From NCBI GenBank assembly GCA_019358855.1, contig JAHHII010000001.1, positions 186,001 through 250,000 of the forward strand: a DNA stretch of 64,000 bases, given 5' to 3'. Each line of letters begins with the position of its first letter. Within the stretch, counting starts at the first letter, position 1. Made by a program: the position numbers and the translations under genes. Positions 8,792-16,702 of the stretch are shown piece after piece. The notes beneath the pieces are model-generated. The model did no database searches. It saw only the letters and a program-made list of their open reading frames with translations, and was not told the DNA's origin. The DNA comes from Timaviella obliquedivisa GSE-PSE-MK23-08B. GTDB taxonomy: Bacteria > Cyanobacteriota > Cyanobacteriia > Elainellales > Elainellaceae.

Positions 8792-9694
8792 CTATGCTTC
8801 GACTTGCTCCCCACGCAATTCCTCGATTAGCTTCTCTAACTGCTGACTGTCTGCCTGATAAACGGCGTTGCAGAAATGACAGATCGCCTCAGCCCCCTTA
8901 TCTTTGATGATCATGTCTTGCAGTTCTGCCTCACCCAAAATTTTGAGAGCACCCAAGACGCGATCGAAGTCGCAACCGCAGTGAAAGCGAAGAAGTTGGG
9001 TTTCGGGCAGAATGTTTAGCCCCATGTCGCCCATCAGTTCTTCAAAAATTTGGGGAAGGGTTTTACCCGCTTGCAACAGAGGCGTAAAGCCTGCCATGGT
9101 TGCCACCCGTGATTCTAGTAGCTCGACTAAGGCTTCGTCTCTAGCCGCTTTAGGCAAGACCTGGAGCAGGATGCCACCCGATGCTGTCACGCCTTCTGCC
9201 CCCACAAATACGCCAACTAACAGGGCTGAGGGCGTTTGCTCAGAACTGACCAGGTAGTGCGCTACATCCTCGCCAATTTCTCCAGAAACTAGCTCTACGG
9301 TGCTGGAATAAGGAAACTCAAAGCCCACATCTCGCACTACGTACAAGAATCCTTCCCCGATCGCCCCACCCACATCCAGTTTGCCTTTAGCATTGGGCGG
9401 CAGTTCAACTTCTGGGTGATCGACGTAGCCTCGCACAGTGCCATCTAGCCCTGCATCGACCATCACCCCACCGAGAGGACCATCGCCCCGAATGCGAAGG
9501 TTTACCCGCGATTCTGCCCGCTTCATACTAGAGACGAGCAGCAGCCCCGCAGTCATGGTTCGCCCTAATGCTGCGGTAGCAACATAAGAGAGGTTGTGTC
9601 GCTGTCTAGCTTCTTCGGTGAGCCGCGTAGTGATGACTCCAACCGCCCGAATGCCGCCGTCTGCTGCCATTGCCCGAATTAAATGATCTGCCAT
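8792..9694 (-). CDS. hslO: Hsp33 redox-regulated holdase chaperone
   Basis: Cytosolic chaperone activated by oxidation: four C-terminal cysteines release zinc, form disulfides, and the protein then binds unfolding clients. The cysteines are present as CGC (in FHCGCDFDRVL) and CHFC near the C-terminus, i.e. the CxC...CxxC zinc site. The N-terminal domain shows ALGRTMTAGLLL and RIRGDGPLGG. The ATG at 9694 is preferred (AGGG about 5 bases upstream), giving 300 residues; an upstream in-frame ATG adds five. Single gene, no operon partners. Confidence 0.95.
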   Translation of the reverse strand: MADHLIRAMAADGGIRAVGVITTRLTEEARQRHNLSYVATAALGRTMTAGLLLVSSMKRAESRVNLRIRGDGPLGGVMVDAGLDGTVRGYVDHPEVELPPNAKGKLDVGGAIGEGFLYVVRDVGFEFPYSSTVELVSGEIGEDVAHYLVSSEQTPSALLVGVFVGAEGVTASGGILLQVLPKAARDEALVELLESRVATMAGFTPLLQAGKTLPQIFEELMGDMGLNILPETQLLRFHCGCDFDRVLGALKILGEAELQDMIIKDKGAEAICHFCNAVYQADSQQLEKLIEELRGEQVEA

Positions 9695-9907
9695 GCCGAC
9701 CCTATACATTTCTTTACAGTTTAGTCCTCTATTGTAAAGCGATCGCCCTCTTCTCAGCAGCTTCTCAGGAATATTTCAGCCAACAGAAATAGCCTGAAGA
9801 AAGTCTTTAGACTAATTGAGAGTTGAGCGAGTTTAAGGGTAGATTGCTGAAGCTTTCTGATTTAAAGGCTGCCTGATTTAAAAAACCTCAGACAAGGATC
9901 AACAGAA

Positions 9908-10240
9908 ATGGATGAGTATTACAAGCCAGAACATTTAGCGCACTTTAGCAAAATTTCGGAGGGACAGCCGGAACTAGCAGAAAAGTTTTTTGCTTACTAT
10001 GGAGCAGTGTTTGCCGATGGAGCACTGTCTATGCGAGAGAAGGCGCTGATTGCGCTGGCGGTATCTCATACAGTGCAGTGCCCTTATTGCATTGAGGCAT
10101 ACAGCAAGGAGTGCTTGCAGCAGGGATCTGACTTGGAACAAATGACTGAGGCGGTTCATGTAGCAACGGCGATTCGGGGCGGATCTTCCCTGGTGCATGG
10201 GATGCAGATGATTGATCAGGTTAAAAAGTTAGGGATGTAG
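9908..10240 (+). CDS. AhpD/carboxymuconolactone-decarboxylase-like protein associated with arsenosugar synthesis
   Basis: A 110-residue alpha-helical protein of the AhpD-like fold with the CxxC dyad (CPYC) followed by a third cysteine (AYSKEC), the classic peroxidase-like active-site pattern. Proteins of this type are commonly encoded immediately before the radical-SAM enzyme ArsS and are annotated as arsenosugar-biosynthesis-associated; arsS indeed starts 32 bases downstream. Its exact role is not established; a redox or thiol function is inferred from the CxxC site. Confidence 0.88.
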   Translation: MDEYYKPEHLAHFSKISEGQPELAEKFFAYYGAVFADGALSMREKALIALAVSHTVQCPYCIEAYSKECLQQGSDLEQMTEAVHVATAIRGGSSLVHGMQMIDQVKKLGM

Positions 10241-10272
10241 TTCGGTCACAAAAGAGCGGAGAAAGTTTGGGA

Positions 10273-11451
10273 ATGTTTGAAGCAACACAGGCGGAAGAAA
10301 TGGCTGAAAAAGTAACTAAAGCATTAAATTTGAGCAGCGTGACAGCAGGGGCAAAGCCAACAACTTCGTTACATCAACGCCGATCGCCCCTAGCCTCCCC
10401 GAAGTACGAGATTGATACGCTCAATGCGATCGATTTATCTTACACGCCTCACAATGGCGACTTTGCCACCGCGATCGCCCATCATGGTTTTGAAAGCTTT
10501 CAGCCTGTCGCGTTGGAAATTTTTCAAATTAACATTGGCAAACTTTGCAACATGACTTGCCGCCATTGCCATGTGGATGCTGGACCCGATCGCAAGGAAA
10601 ACATGGATCGAGACACCATCGACGCTTGTTTGCGGGCACTCGATCAGACGACTGCTCACACGGTAGATATCACGGGCGGTGCGCCTGAACTGAATCCCCA
10701 TTTCTGCTACTTGGTCGATCAATGTGTGGCGCGGGGCAAGCAGGTAATCGATCGCTGTAATCTCACAGTGCTGTTATTACCGACGATGCAAGACCTGCCG
10801 GAATGGTTTGCAGAACGCGGCGTAGAGGTCGTGTGTTCGTTGCCCCACTATCGCAAGTTGAACACCGACACTCAGCGGGGCGATGGCACATTTGAGAAAT
10901 CGATTGAAGCCCTGAAACGGCTAAATGCAGCGGGCTATGGCAAGGGTAATCCGCAGCAGCGGCTGACCTTGATGTCAAATCCGGTGGGGGCTTTTCTTGC
11001 CGGGAACCAAAGCAAGATGCAGCAAGAATGGCAGGCAGGACTGGAGAAAAATTACGGTGTGACGTTCGATCGCCTGATTGCGCTCAATAATATGCCCATC
11101 TCTCGGTTTTTAGAATGGCTGGAGCAGTCGAATAACTTGCAAGGCTATATGGAACGTCTGGTCAATGCATTTAACCCTGGCACCATTGAGGGAGTCATGT
11201 GTCGGAACACGCTATCGGTTTCTTGGGATGGACGGTTGTTCGACTGTGACTTTAACCAAATGTTAGATCTGGAGGTGCAACAGCCTGAAGGACAACAGCC
11301 CGCCCGTCCCCACATTCGAGACTTTAGCCTGGAGCAATTAGCTCAGCGGCAAATTAAGGTGGGGCGGCATTGTTTTGGCTGTACTGGCGGGGCGGGGAGT
11401 TCGTGTGGAGGAGCGATCTCTTCGAGAGACCCACAAGGGGGCGACCAGTAG
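10273..11451 (+). CDS. arsS: radical SAM protein ArsS, arsenosugar biosynthesis
   Basis: Radical S-adenosylmethionine enzyme of about 392 residues. The [4Fe-4S] site CNMTCRHC (Cys 92, 96, 99) is followed by DAGPDR and the TGGAPEL motif of the SAM fold. The C-terminal DUF3641-type region carries a second set of cysteines (MCRN, FDCDFNQML, HCFGCTGGAGSSCGG), probably further Fe-S ligands. ArsS is known to modify dimethylated arsenic on the route to dimethylarsinoyl sugars. A TTG at 10267 is an alternative start; the ATG at 10273 is chosen with GGAG upstream. ArsM methyltransferase, its usual partner, is not in the window. Confidence 0.9.
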   Translation: MFEATQAEEMAEKVTKALNLSSVTAGAKPTTSLHQRRSPLASPKYEIDTLNAIDLSYTPHNGDFATAIAHHGFESFQPVALEIFQINIGKLCNMTCRHCHVDAGPDRKENMDRDTIDACLRALDQTTAHTVDITGGAPELNPHFCYLVDQCVARGKQVIDRCNLTVLLLPTMQDLPEWFAERGVEVVCSLPHYRKLNTDTQRGDGTFEKSIEALKRLNAAGYGKGNPQQRLTLMSNPVGAFLAGNQSKMQQEWQAGLEKNYGVTFDRLIALNNMPISRFLEWLEQSNNLQGYMERLVNAFNPGTIEGVMCRNTLSVSWDGRLFDCDFNQMLDLEVQQPEGQQPARPHIRDFSLEQLAQRQIKVGRHCFGCTGGAGSSCGGAISSRDPQGGDQ

Positions 11452-11464
11452 CGTTTTTTTCAGA

Positions 11465-11968
11465 CTATCGGTTGGGCAGCAAGTGCTTCACGGCGACAAA
11501 TCCTAACCCAAATGCTGTTAACACGACAATTAAAACAGTCAGAAAAATTCCCATATTGCCCAGGTTTTTACATTGTTTTTGAGTGCTCTGGGGGCGGCTG
11601 GGTTCTTCGGTGAAGAGTTTATTAGGCAAGGAATTGCTTTCTAGCGGCAGATGATTCTGGGGCGATAAATCGCTCTTTGACTGGGCTGATAGATCGGCGA
11701 TCGCCTGGTTCAACCCGTTTTCAGGCAGTGTCGTAAAATCAACAATTTGTTGCAGATTAAACGATGCTTGCACCACTCGTTCAACCTCTTGGCGAATCAT
11801 TTGATTCTGGTGAACGATCTGTTGATTGCGGTTATTGAGAGATTCGATCATGGCACGGGTCGCTTGCAGTTCTGTCGCCAGTTCTTTGTAAACAGAAATG
11901 GGCACAGAAGGAGCGCTAGATAGGTTGGGCTGACTCGGCGCAAAATCGGAGTTGGGTTTAGATTTCAT
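11465..11968 (-). CDS. hypothetical protein with coiled coil and C-terminal membrane anchor
   Basis: Not recognised. The 167 residues begin with a Ser/Pro-rich stretch, continue with a probable coiled coil (about residues 30-80, rich in Gln, Asn and Glu), a polar linker, and end with one hydrophobic segment (MGIFLTVLIVVLTAFGLGFV) and a short basic tail. It is therefore probably a tail-anchored membrane protein with a cytoplasmic coiled coil. The ATG at 11968 is preferred to the TTG at 11989. It converges with arsS, stop codons 13 bases apart. No functional claim is made. Confidence 0.65.
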   Translation of the reverse strand: MKSKPNSDFAPSQPNLSSAPSVPISVYKELATELQATRAMIESLNNRNQQIVHQNQMIRQEVERVVQASFNLQQIVDFTTLPENGLNQAIADLSAQSKSDLSPQNHLPLESNSLPNKLFTEEPSRPQSTQKQCKNLGNMGIFLTVLIVVLTAFGLGFVAVKHLLPNR

Positions 11969-12145
11969 TGCTTTGCAAAAAGGAATCAATGATGGACAGG
12001 ACTTGAAACCGTGGAATGACCATGCATCATAGTTGAATTCGTGGCAACTGACACTGCTTCCCTAAAAAATTTCATTAGCATATATGAAAGCCTATCCAGA
12101 TAGCATTCTGATTTCTGCAAAACCACCCTTCCTAAAAACCCTTCT

Positions 12146-12916
12146 ATGAACCTCCTGACCTATACACTCCACCTGATTGGCTCTGGCGCAACCGCCTACG
12201 TTATGGGTCGCAATATGCGCGATCGCCAAACCCGACCAGATTTATTAGCAGGGCTGCAAATGGCTGAATCGGGTTCTGTACCCTTTTTAGAGGCGCTGAG
12301 CCAACGGGCGATCGCTGAGGGCGATTTATGGCTAGCCGACCAACTGAAGACTCACGCCCAAGACGAGCAGCGGCACGGACAAATTTTTGCCCACGGGCTA
12401 AAGCAACTCAACAAACAGGTGATTGACTTCAAAGCAACTGCGGAAAAAAAGGCGGACAGCAAGCCAGATGAACGCCGCCGCAGCCCATTCTTTGATGCTT
12501 ACTATCAAGGCTACGACAAAGCCAGCCTTGCCCCTGATCAAATTGATTGGCTAGTATTCTTTGGCAGTACTCATATCCTGGAACTGGATGCCTGTAAGGA
12601 TTTTGTCCGCATGGCAAACGCCTTGCCTGATGATGATTTAGCAAGCATCAACCTTAAAAAAGGGATGTTGAGCATTGCTGAAGACGAGAAGGGACACGCG
12701 GCGTATTTGCTGGAGGCGATGCATCGACGGTTGCCTGCTGGGGCTGTGATGAATTTAGTGGATCAATGGCGATCGCGTAAGGTCGATGCCATGATGGCGA
12801 TGGTTCGGAGCTTGCTTCAAAAGGGCGGCAATTTCCCTTCGTTGACACAAGATGGCGTACCTAGTGAAATGTCTGATGGCTTGTCGGATAGCCCAATGGA
12901 GCAGATGGCGGCTTAA
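12146..12916 (+). CDS. ferritin-like diiron-domain protein
   Basis: A 256-residue helical protein of the ferritin-like superfamily. The metal-site pattern is visible as two helices with E/DExxH-type motifs: QDEQRHGQIF at about residues 74-83 and AEDEKGHAAYL near 180, with further acidic residues (QMAESGS, HILELDA) placed as expected for a diiron centre. The C-terminal tail is Ser/Met-rich and probably disordered. It may be an oxygenase/oxidase-type or iron-handling protein; the exact activity is not known. It is followed 27 bases later by the GT39 gene on the same strand. Confidence 0.75.
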   Translation: MNLLTYTLHLIGSGATAYVMGRNMRDRQTRPDLLAGLQMAESGSVPFLEALSQRAIAEGDLWLADQLKTHAQDEQRHGQIFAHGLKQLNKQVIDFKATAEKKADSKPDERRRSPFFDAYYQGYDKASLAPDQIDWLVFFGSTHILELDACKDFVRMANALPDDDLASINLKKGMLSIAEDEKGHAAYLLEAMHRRLPAGAVMNLVDQWRSRKVDAMMAMVRSLLQKGGNFPSLTQDGVPSEMSDGLSDSPMEQMAA

Positions 12917-12943
12917 AATATCCCCATCTCAATCACTTCCCCT

Positions 12944-14581
12944 ATGACCGACCAGCCCTTGGGCAAAATGAAGCCCCCCGACCCCAGCGCCTCGACCGAT
13001 CGCTTAACCATTCTCGCCTTGACTGTAGTGGCGATCGCGCTCTTTACCATCAACTTGGGCGACGTTCCTCTCCGCGACTGGGATGAAGGGCTGGTGGCAC
13101 AGGTTGCCCGCGAAATTTGGCAGGCTCCAGCGGGTTCTCTCACCTGGCTCTATCCCACCATCTGGGGTGAGCCTTATCTGAACAAGCCGCCCTTGGTGCA
13201 TGGATTAGTGGCGATCGCTTATTCTCTGGGCGGCGTTAACGAATGGACAGCCCGCCTTCCTGGTGCCCTGTTGACCGCTTGCTCAGTGCCGTTGCTTTAC
13301 GCCATCGGACGCGAACTTTTCTATCAGCGTTTACCAGCAGCACTTGCTGCATTGGTGTATCTGACTTCGTTGCCCGTGGTGCGAAATGGACGGCTGGCAA
13401 TGTTAGACGGCGCAGTGCTGTGCTTTGTGATGGTGATGATGCTGTGCGCTGTGCGAAGTCGGCGAGATTATCGCTATGCGTGGGGTATGGGGCTAGGACT
13501 GGCGCTAATTGCCTTGACAAAAGGGGTGATGATGGCGATCGTGATGGGGGCGATCGCCATGACTTTCCTGCTGTGGGATACGCCCCGATTGCTGACTCTG
13601 CCCTACTTTTGGTTTGGTATTGTGCTGGGCAGTTTACCCGCTACCCTCTGGTATGGGGCGCAGTGGGTTCATTATGGGCAACTTTTGGGCAATAACTTAT
13701 TCAATCAATCGTTTCAGCGCATTTGGGCAGATGTAGAAAATAATCGAGGCGCACCCTGGTATTACCTTTTAGAAATGCTGAAGTTTGGAGTGCCGTGGAT
13801 TCTATTTCTACCGTTAAGTGGTCGGCTAGCCTGGGTCAACCGAGATTTGAGTTGGGCAAAGTTGGCGATCGCTTGGGCTGGAGTTTACTTTGTGGCTATC
13901 TCGCTCATGGTGACCAAGCTGCCCTGGTACATTTTGCCTCTTTATCCAGCGTTGGCACTGCTTACTGGCGCTCAACTTGCTGCCCTTTGGCGACGCGGAC
14001 AGCACGCTAGCATTCCACAGTTTTCTCCTAAGCCGTACTCTCCAGTTTGGGTGGGCTGGTTTGCGGGGTTGGCGCTAGCGGCGATCGTAGGAGTAGCGTA
14101 TTTCAGCGGACAGCAGTTTACCGAACTCGACTTGCAGCTTGTGTTGGCAGCTTTTGCGCTCACGATGCTGGTGACAGCCGTTTTAATGGCAAGACAAAAT
14201 CCACAGTTTATTGCGGTGTTGCTGTGGGGAACTTATCTATCGCTATTGTTGTTGATGGCTTCTAATAATTGGGTTTGGGAATTAGCAGAGCATTATTCGG
14301 TCAAACCTGTTGCCGCAATCGTTCAGCGCTTTGTTCCTAAGAACGAATCCGTATACACATCGTTTCCTGATGGTCGACCGTCACTAAGTTTCTACAGCGA
14401 TCGCCCTGTGATTCCTGCTTCTCAACAAAAGCTGAGGCGAATTTGGAAGAGGGAAGCACAGCCTTATTTACTGTTGAACAAAGAGGCGATCGCATCTCTA
14501 AAGCTGAAAGAAAGTCGAGTTCTGGGTAAAGCTGAAGGATGGATGTTAGTGACGAAAATTGGAAAGGGACAACTGAAGTGA
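12944..14581 (+). CDS. GT39/ArnT-like membrane glycosyltransferase
   Basis: Integral membrane glycosyltransferase of the PMT/ArnT group, which transfers a sugar from a polyprenyl phosphate donor to lipid or protein on the outer face of the membrane. Seen: the first external loop with the family catalytic pattern RDWDEGLVAQVAREI, then YLNKPPL, followed by about ten hydrophobic segments and a soluble C-terminal domain of ~120 residues. The length (545) fits. Acceptor and sugar cannot be read from sequence. Confidence 0.88.
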   Translation: MTDQPLGKMKPPDPSASTDRLTILALTVVAIALFTINLGDVPLRDWDEGLVAQVAREIWQAPAGSLTWLYPTIWGEPYLNKPPLVHGLVAIAYSLGGVNEWTARLPGALLTACSVPLLYAIGRELFYQRLPAALAALVYLTSLPVVRNGRLAMLDGAVLCFVMVMMLCAVRSRRDYRYAWGMGLGLALIALTKGVMMAIVMGAIAMTFLLWDTPRLLTLPYFWFGIVLGSLPATLWYGAQWVHYGQLLGNNLFNQSFQRIWADVENNRGAPWYYLLEMLKFGVPWILFLPLSGRLAWVNRDLSWAKLAIAWAGVYFVAISLMVTKLPWYILPLYPALALLTGAQLAALWRRGQHASIPQFSPKPYSPVWVGWFAGLALAAIVGVAYFSGQQFTELDLQLVLAAFALTMLVTAVLMARQNPQFIAVLLWGTYLSLLLLMASNNWVWELAEHYSVKPVAAIVQRFVPKNESVYTSFPDGRPSLSFYSDRPVIPASQQKLRRIWKREAQPYLLLNKEAIASLKLKESRVLGKAEGWMLVTKIGKGQLK

Positions 14582-14606
14582 CCCTGGAATCATCAAGCTT
14601 TAGTAA

Positions 14607-15032
14607 TCATTCCTCGTTTTCATCCAAGTGTTCTGCGACTGCTTGGTAAAGACTCAAAACATGGTGATCTTGAAGTTGATAAAAGACGTGACGACCTTGC
14701 TTTCGGTAGCGCACTAGCCGCAGAGAACGCAGGGTTTTAAGTTGATGGGAAACCGCAGATTCGCTCAGTCCGATCGCCCCTGCCAAATCACCCACACACC
14801 ATTCTTGCCTTGCCAACAGTGAAAGCAATCGCAGACGGTTTGCATCAGCCATTAGCGCAAAAAACTCTGCCATCCGCTGCGCCTTTTCAGGAGATAACAG
14901 TTCCTGCTGTACTTGCTGTATTTTCTCAGCATTGATAACGTGAGGCGAATCACAGATCTCTAGAGCGATCGCCTCAGTACTACCAGTACTACCAGCATTA
15001 GAAACTATTTTAGGAACGGCAGAGCTTGTCAT
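14607..15032 (-). CDS. smtB: ArsR/SmtB-family metal-sensing repressor, SmtB-like
   Basis: Winged-helix repressor of 141 residues. The HTH ([21 protein letters not shown]) and the C-terminal helix [17 protein letters not shown] match SmtB closely: the Asp, His, His and Glu that form the alpha-5 zinc sites of SmtB are all present. A Cys-containing N-terminal arm (CDSPHVI) and the ECVGD-like EWCVGD segment are also as in SmtB relatives. By family knowledge, zinc binding releases it from DNA and allows metallothionein expression. It is encoded 24 bases after smtA on the same strand, so it is probably co-transcribed with it from the operator at 15265-15297. Confidence 0.92.
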   Translation of the reverse strand: MTSSAVPKIVSNAGSTGSTEAIALEICDSPHVINAEKIQQVQQELLSPEKAQRMAEFFALMADANRLRLLSLLARQEWCVGDLAGAIGLSESAVSHQLKTLRSLRLVRYRKQGRHVFYQLQDHHVLSLYQAVAEHLDENEE

Positions 15033-15056
15033 TAATTACCCCTTAAATAGAACGGT

Positions 15057-15224
15057 TTAAGCATCACAGCCACAGCCAGTATGACCGCAGCCTTGACCAT
15101 TAGTGTGACCAGTAGCACAAGCATCACAGCAATAGGGCTTACTATCTTTCATGACAGCATCAGCTAAGGAAACGATGCACAGGCAAGAGTCGCAAGCACA
15201 TTTCATTTGAGTTACGGTAGCCAT
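15057..15224 (-). CDS. smtA: cyanobacterial metallothionein SmtA
   Basis: A 55-residue cysteine-rich protein: MKCACDSCLCIV near the N-terminus, KPYCCDACATGH in the middle and GCGHTGCGC at the end, giving nine to ten cysteines plus histidines in the same order as known SmtA. It binds zinc and cadmium in a four-metal cluster and buffers excess metal. The ATG is at 15224 and the TAA at 15057-15059. No strong Shine-Dalgarno is visible. Located directly upstream of smtB in the same direction, unlike the divergent arrangement of the classic Synechococcus smt locus. Confidence 0.95.
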   Translation of the reverse strand: MATVTQMKCACDSCLCIVSLADAVMKDSKPYCCDACATGHTNGQGCGHTGCGCDA

Positions 15225-15264
15225 AATTATGTTTCTGTTTGGAGGTCTCCATCATCCTAACACA

Positions 15265-15297
15265 TGAACACACATTCAGATATATGAACTTAATTCA
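15265..15297 (-). promoter_or_regulatory. probable SmtB operator upstream of smtA
   Basis: Two inverted repeats of the TGAA...TTCA type lie side by side: TGAACACACATTCA (15265-15278, 6-base spacer) and TGAACTTAATTCA (15285-15297, 5-base spacer). The first resembles the known smt operator half-site arrangement, including the GATAT that follows. They sit about 40-75 bases before the smtA start, where a repressor would block the promoter. Confidence 0.7.
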
Positions 15298-15314
15298 TTT
15301 CTACGCCTAACGTC

Positions 15315-15346
15315 AAAGCCTCTGACTCCTGAGAATCAAAGGCTTT
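15315..15346 (-). terminator. hairpin downstream of tRNA-Gly
   Basis: AAAGCCTCTGA pairs with TCAAAGGCTTT (11 bp, one G-T-type mismatch) around a 10-base loop, immediately 3' of the minus-strand tRNA. The T tail is short, so it is a plausible but not textbook intrinsic terminator. Confidence 0.55.
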
Positions 15347-15354
15347 AAAGTGGA

Positions 15355-15426
15355 AGCGGGTGATGGGATTCGAACCCACGACATCAACCTTGGCAAGGTT
15401 GCGCTCTACCACTGAGCTACACCCGC
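15355..15426 (-). tRNA. tRNA-Gly (anticodon GCC)
   Basis: The minus strand folds as a complete cloverleaf: acceptor GCGGGTG paired with CACCCGC, D-arm GCTC...GAGC, anticodon loop TTGCCAA with anticodon GCC, and T-arm with GGTTCGAATCC. Length is 72 bases including the discriminator. The 3' CCA does not appear to be encoded directly (sequence continues TCC). Confidence 0.97.
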
Positions 15427-15559
15427 AGAATTTGCGCATCTCCTATGCTGCCAGACTTATGAACCGCTGTCAACTCCCAACCTTTATTTAATCTATGCTG
15501 CTATTGAGGATTCACTCAGAAGTGCGCCAGTTGTAGGCGATCGCACCTTCTCAACTGGC

Positions 15560-16135
15560 TTAGCTCTCAGCAGTGTCGGGGGTAGGCAACGCACTTCTGA
15601 GCGAATTCGGTAGAGTTTGCGGAGTCGTTCCACCTCCTCCATTTAGCGCGGTGCTAGCAGCATTGACCTGCCTCATCAAAGTTGCCATTTCGATCGCGCT
15701 CATGGCATATTCCCAGCCCAAATTGCTCTTAATGCCCGCCCGCTCTAGCGCCTGCTGCATGGTATCAGTGGTCAACACGCCAAACACGACTGGAATACCC
15801 GTTTGAAAACCTGCGGCAGCAATGCCCTTAGACACCTCAGCCGATACATACTCAAAGTGCGGCGTAGAACCTCGGATAACGGCTCCTAAGCAAATCACAG
15901 CATCATAGCGGTGCGACAGAGCAAGCTGTCGTGCCATCAATGGAATCTCAAAGCATCCAGGCACCCACGCATAATCAACCTGAGTCCCATGAGGGTCAGG
16001 ATCAATGCCGTGGCGCTTCAAACAATCTTGGCAGCCTTCTAACAGTTTTCCCGTCACCAGGTCGTTAAACCGACCAATGACAATGGCAAACCGCAAAGAC
16101 TCGGTATGGGTGAATGTCCCTTCAAAAACAGCCAT
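15560..16135 (-). CDS. ribH: 6,7-dimethyl-8-ribityllumazine synthase
   Basis: Condenses 5-amino-6-ribitylaminouracil with dihydroxybutanone phosphate, the penultimate step of riboflavin synthesis. Seen: [39 protein letters not shown] (with the catalytic-site His in PHFEY), and [19 protein letters not shown]. At 191 residues it is longer than the ~155-160 of typical RibH because of a Ser/Thr/Pro-rich C-terminal tail. psbZ lies upstream on the same strand, a pairing often seen in cyanobacteria. Confidence 0.96.
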   Translation of the reverse strand: MAVFEGTFTHTESLRFAIVIGRFNDLVTGKLLEGCQDCLKRHGIDPDPHGTQVDYAWVPGCFEIPLMARQLALSHRYDAVICLGAVIRGSTPHFEYVSAEVSKGIAAAGFQTGIPVVFGVLTTDTMQQALERAGIKSNLGWEYAMSAIEMATLMRQVNAASTALNGGGGTTPQTLPNSLRSALPTPDTAES

Positions 16136-16280
16136 TGCTTACTCACTACTCAATAAAATTGGGCAGGAACACACTCAGCTTTGTCCCTGCCTTAGTATCT
16201 TATACAGATTTGATATCGCTTGTTTGATGGTCTGGCAGAGCGTTTTCGTTAAACTGCCTGAGATTCAGACCAATCTTAGG

Positions 16281-16469
16281 CTAAACCACAAAGTAATTCA
16301 GACCACCGACCAGCAGCACCAAAACGATCCATAGCCCAGAGCCTAAATAAAGTAGCCGTTTAGACTGATCCCAGTTTTGGGGAGAGGCATAAGCCACAGG
16401 CACCGCAACAACCATGACAAAAGAGATGAACACTAAGCCCGCGAGGGCGATTTGAAACAAAATAGACAT
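16281..16469 (-). CDS. psbZ: photosystem II reaction centre protein PsbZ (Ycf9)
   Basis: A 62-residue protein with two membrane helices ([16 protein letters not shown]... and ...[21 protein letters not shown]), the expected size and pattern of PsbZ, which stabilises the photosystem II core and its antenna contacts in the thylakoid. The true start is the ATG at 16469 with GGGAGG 6 bases upstream; the frame extends further but without conserved sequence. Presence of this gene identifies the organism as an oxygenic phototroph. Confidence 0.95.
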   Translation of the reverse strand: MSILFQIALAGLVFISFVMVVAVPVAYASPQNWDQSKRLLYLGSGLWIVLVLLVGGLNYFVV

Positions 16470-16702
16470 GACTGTCCTCCCAATTACAGCAAGCGAATCG
16501 TTACAGCAAGGAGATGGGGGCAAGGAAGCCTGCATCCGCGATCGTCCCTGAGTAGTAAGCTATCAGAAATTGCCCCCTCACGGAACAATGATAAGTTCTA
16601 CACAGTCTTCATCTTTGTGAGCGACTGTGCTGCGGTACTATTTATGCGACTCTTGAACTGTCGTTAGTCTACGAAAAACCCCTCTGGCTTGCGTATACCG
16701 CC

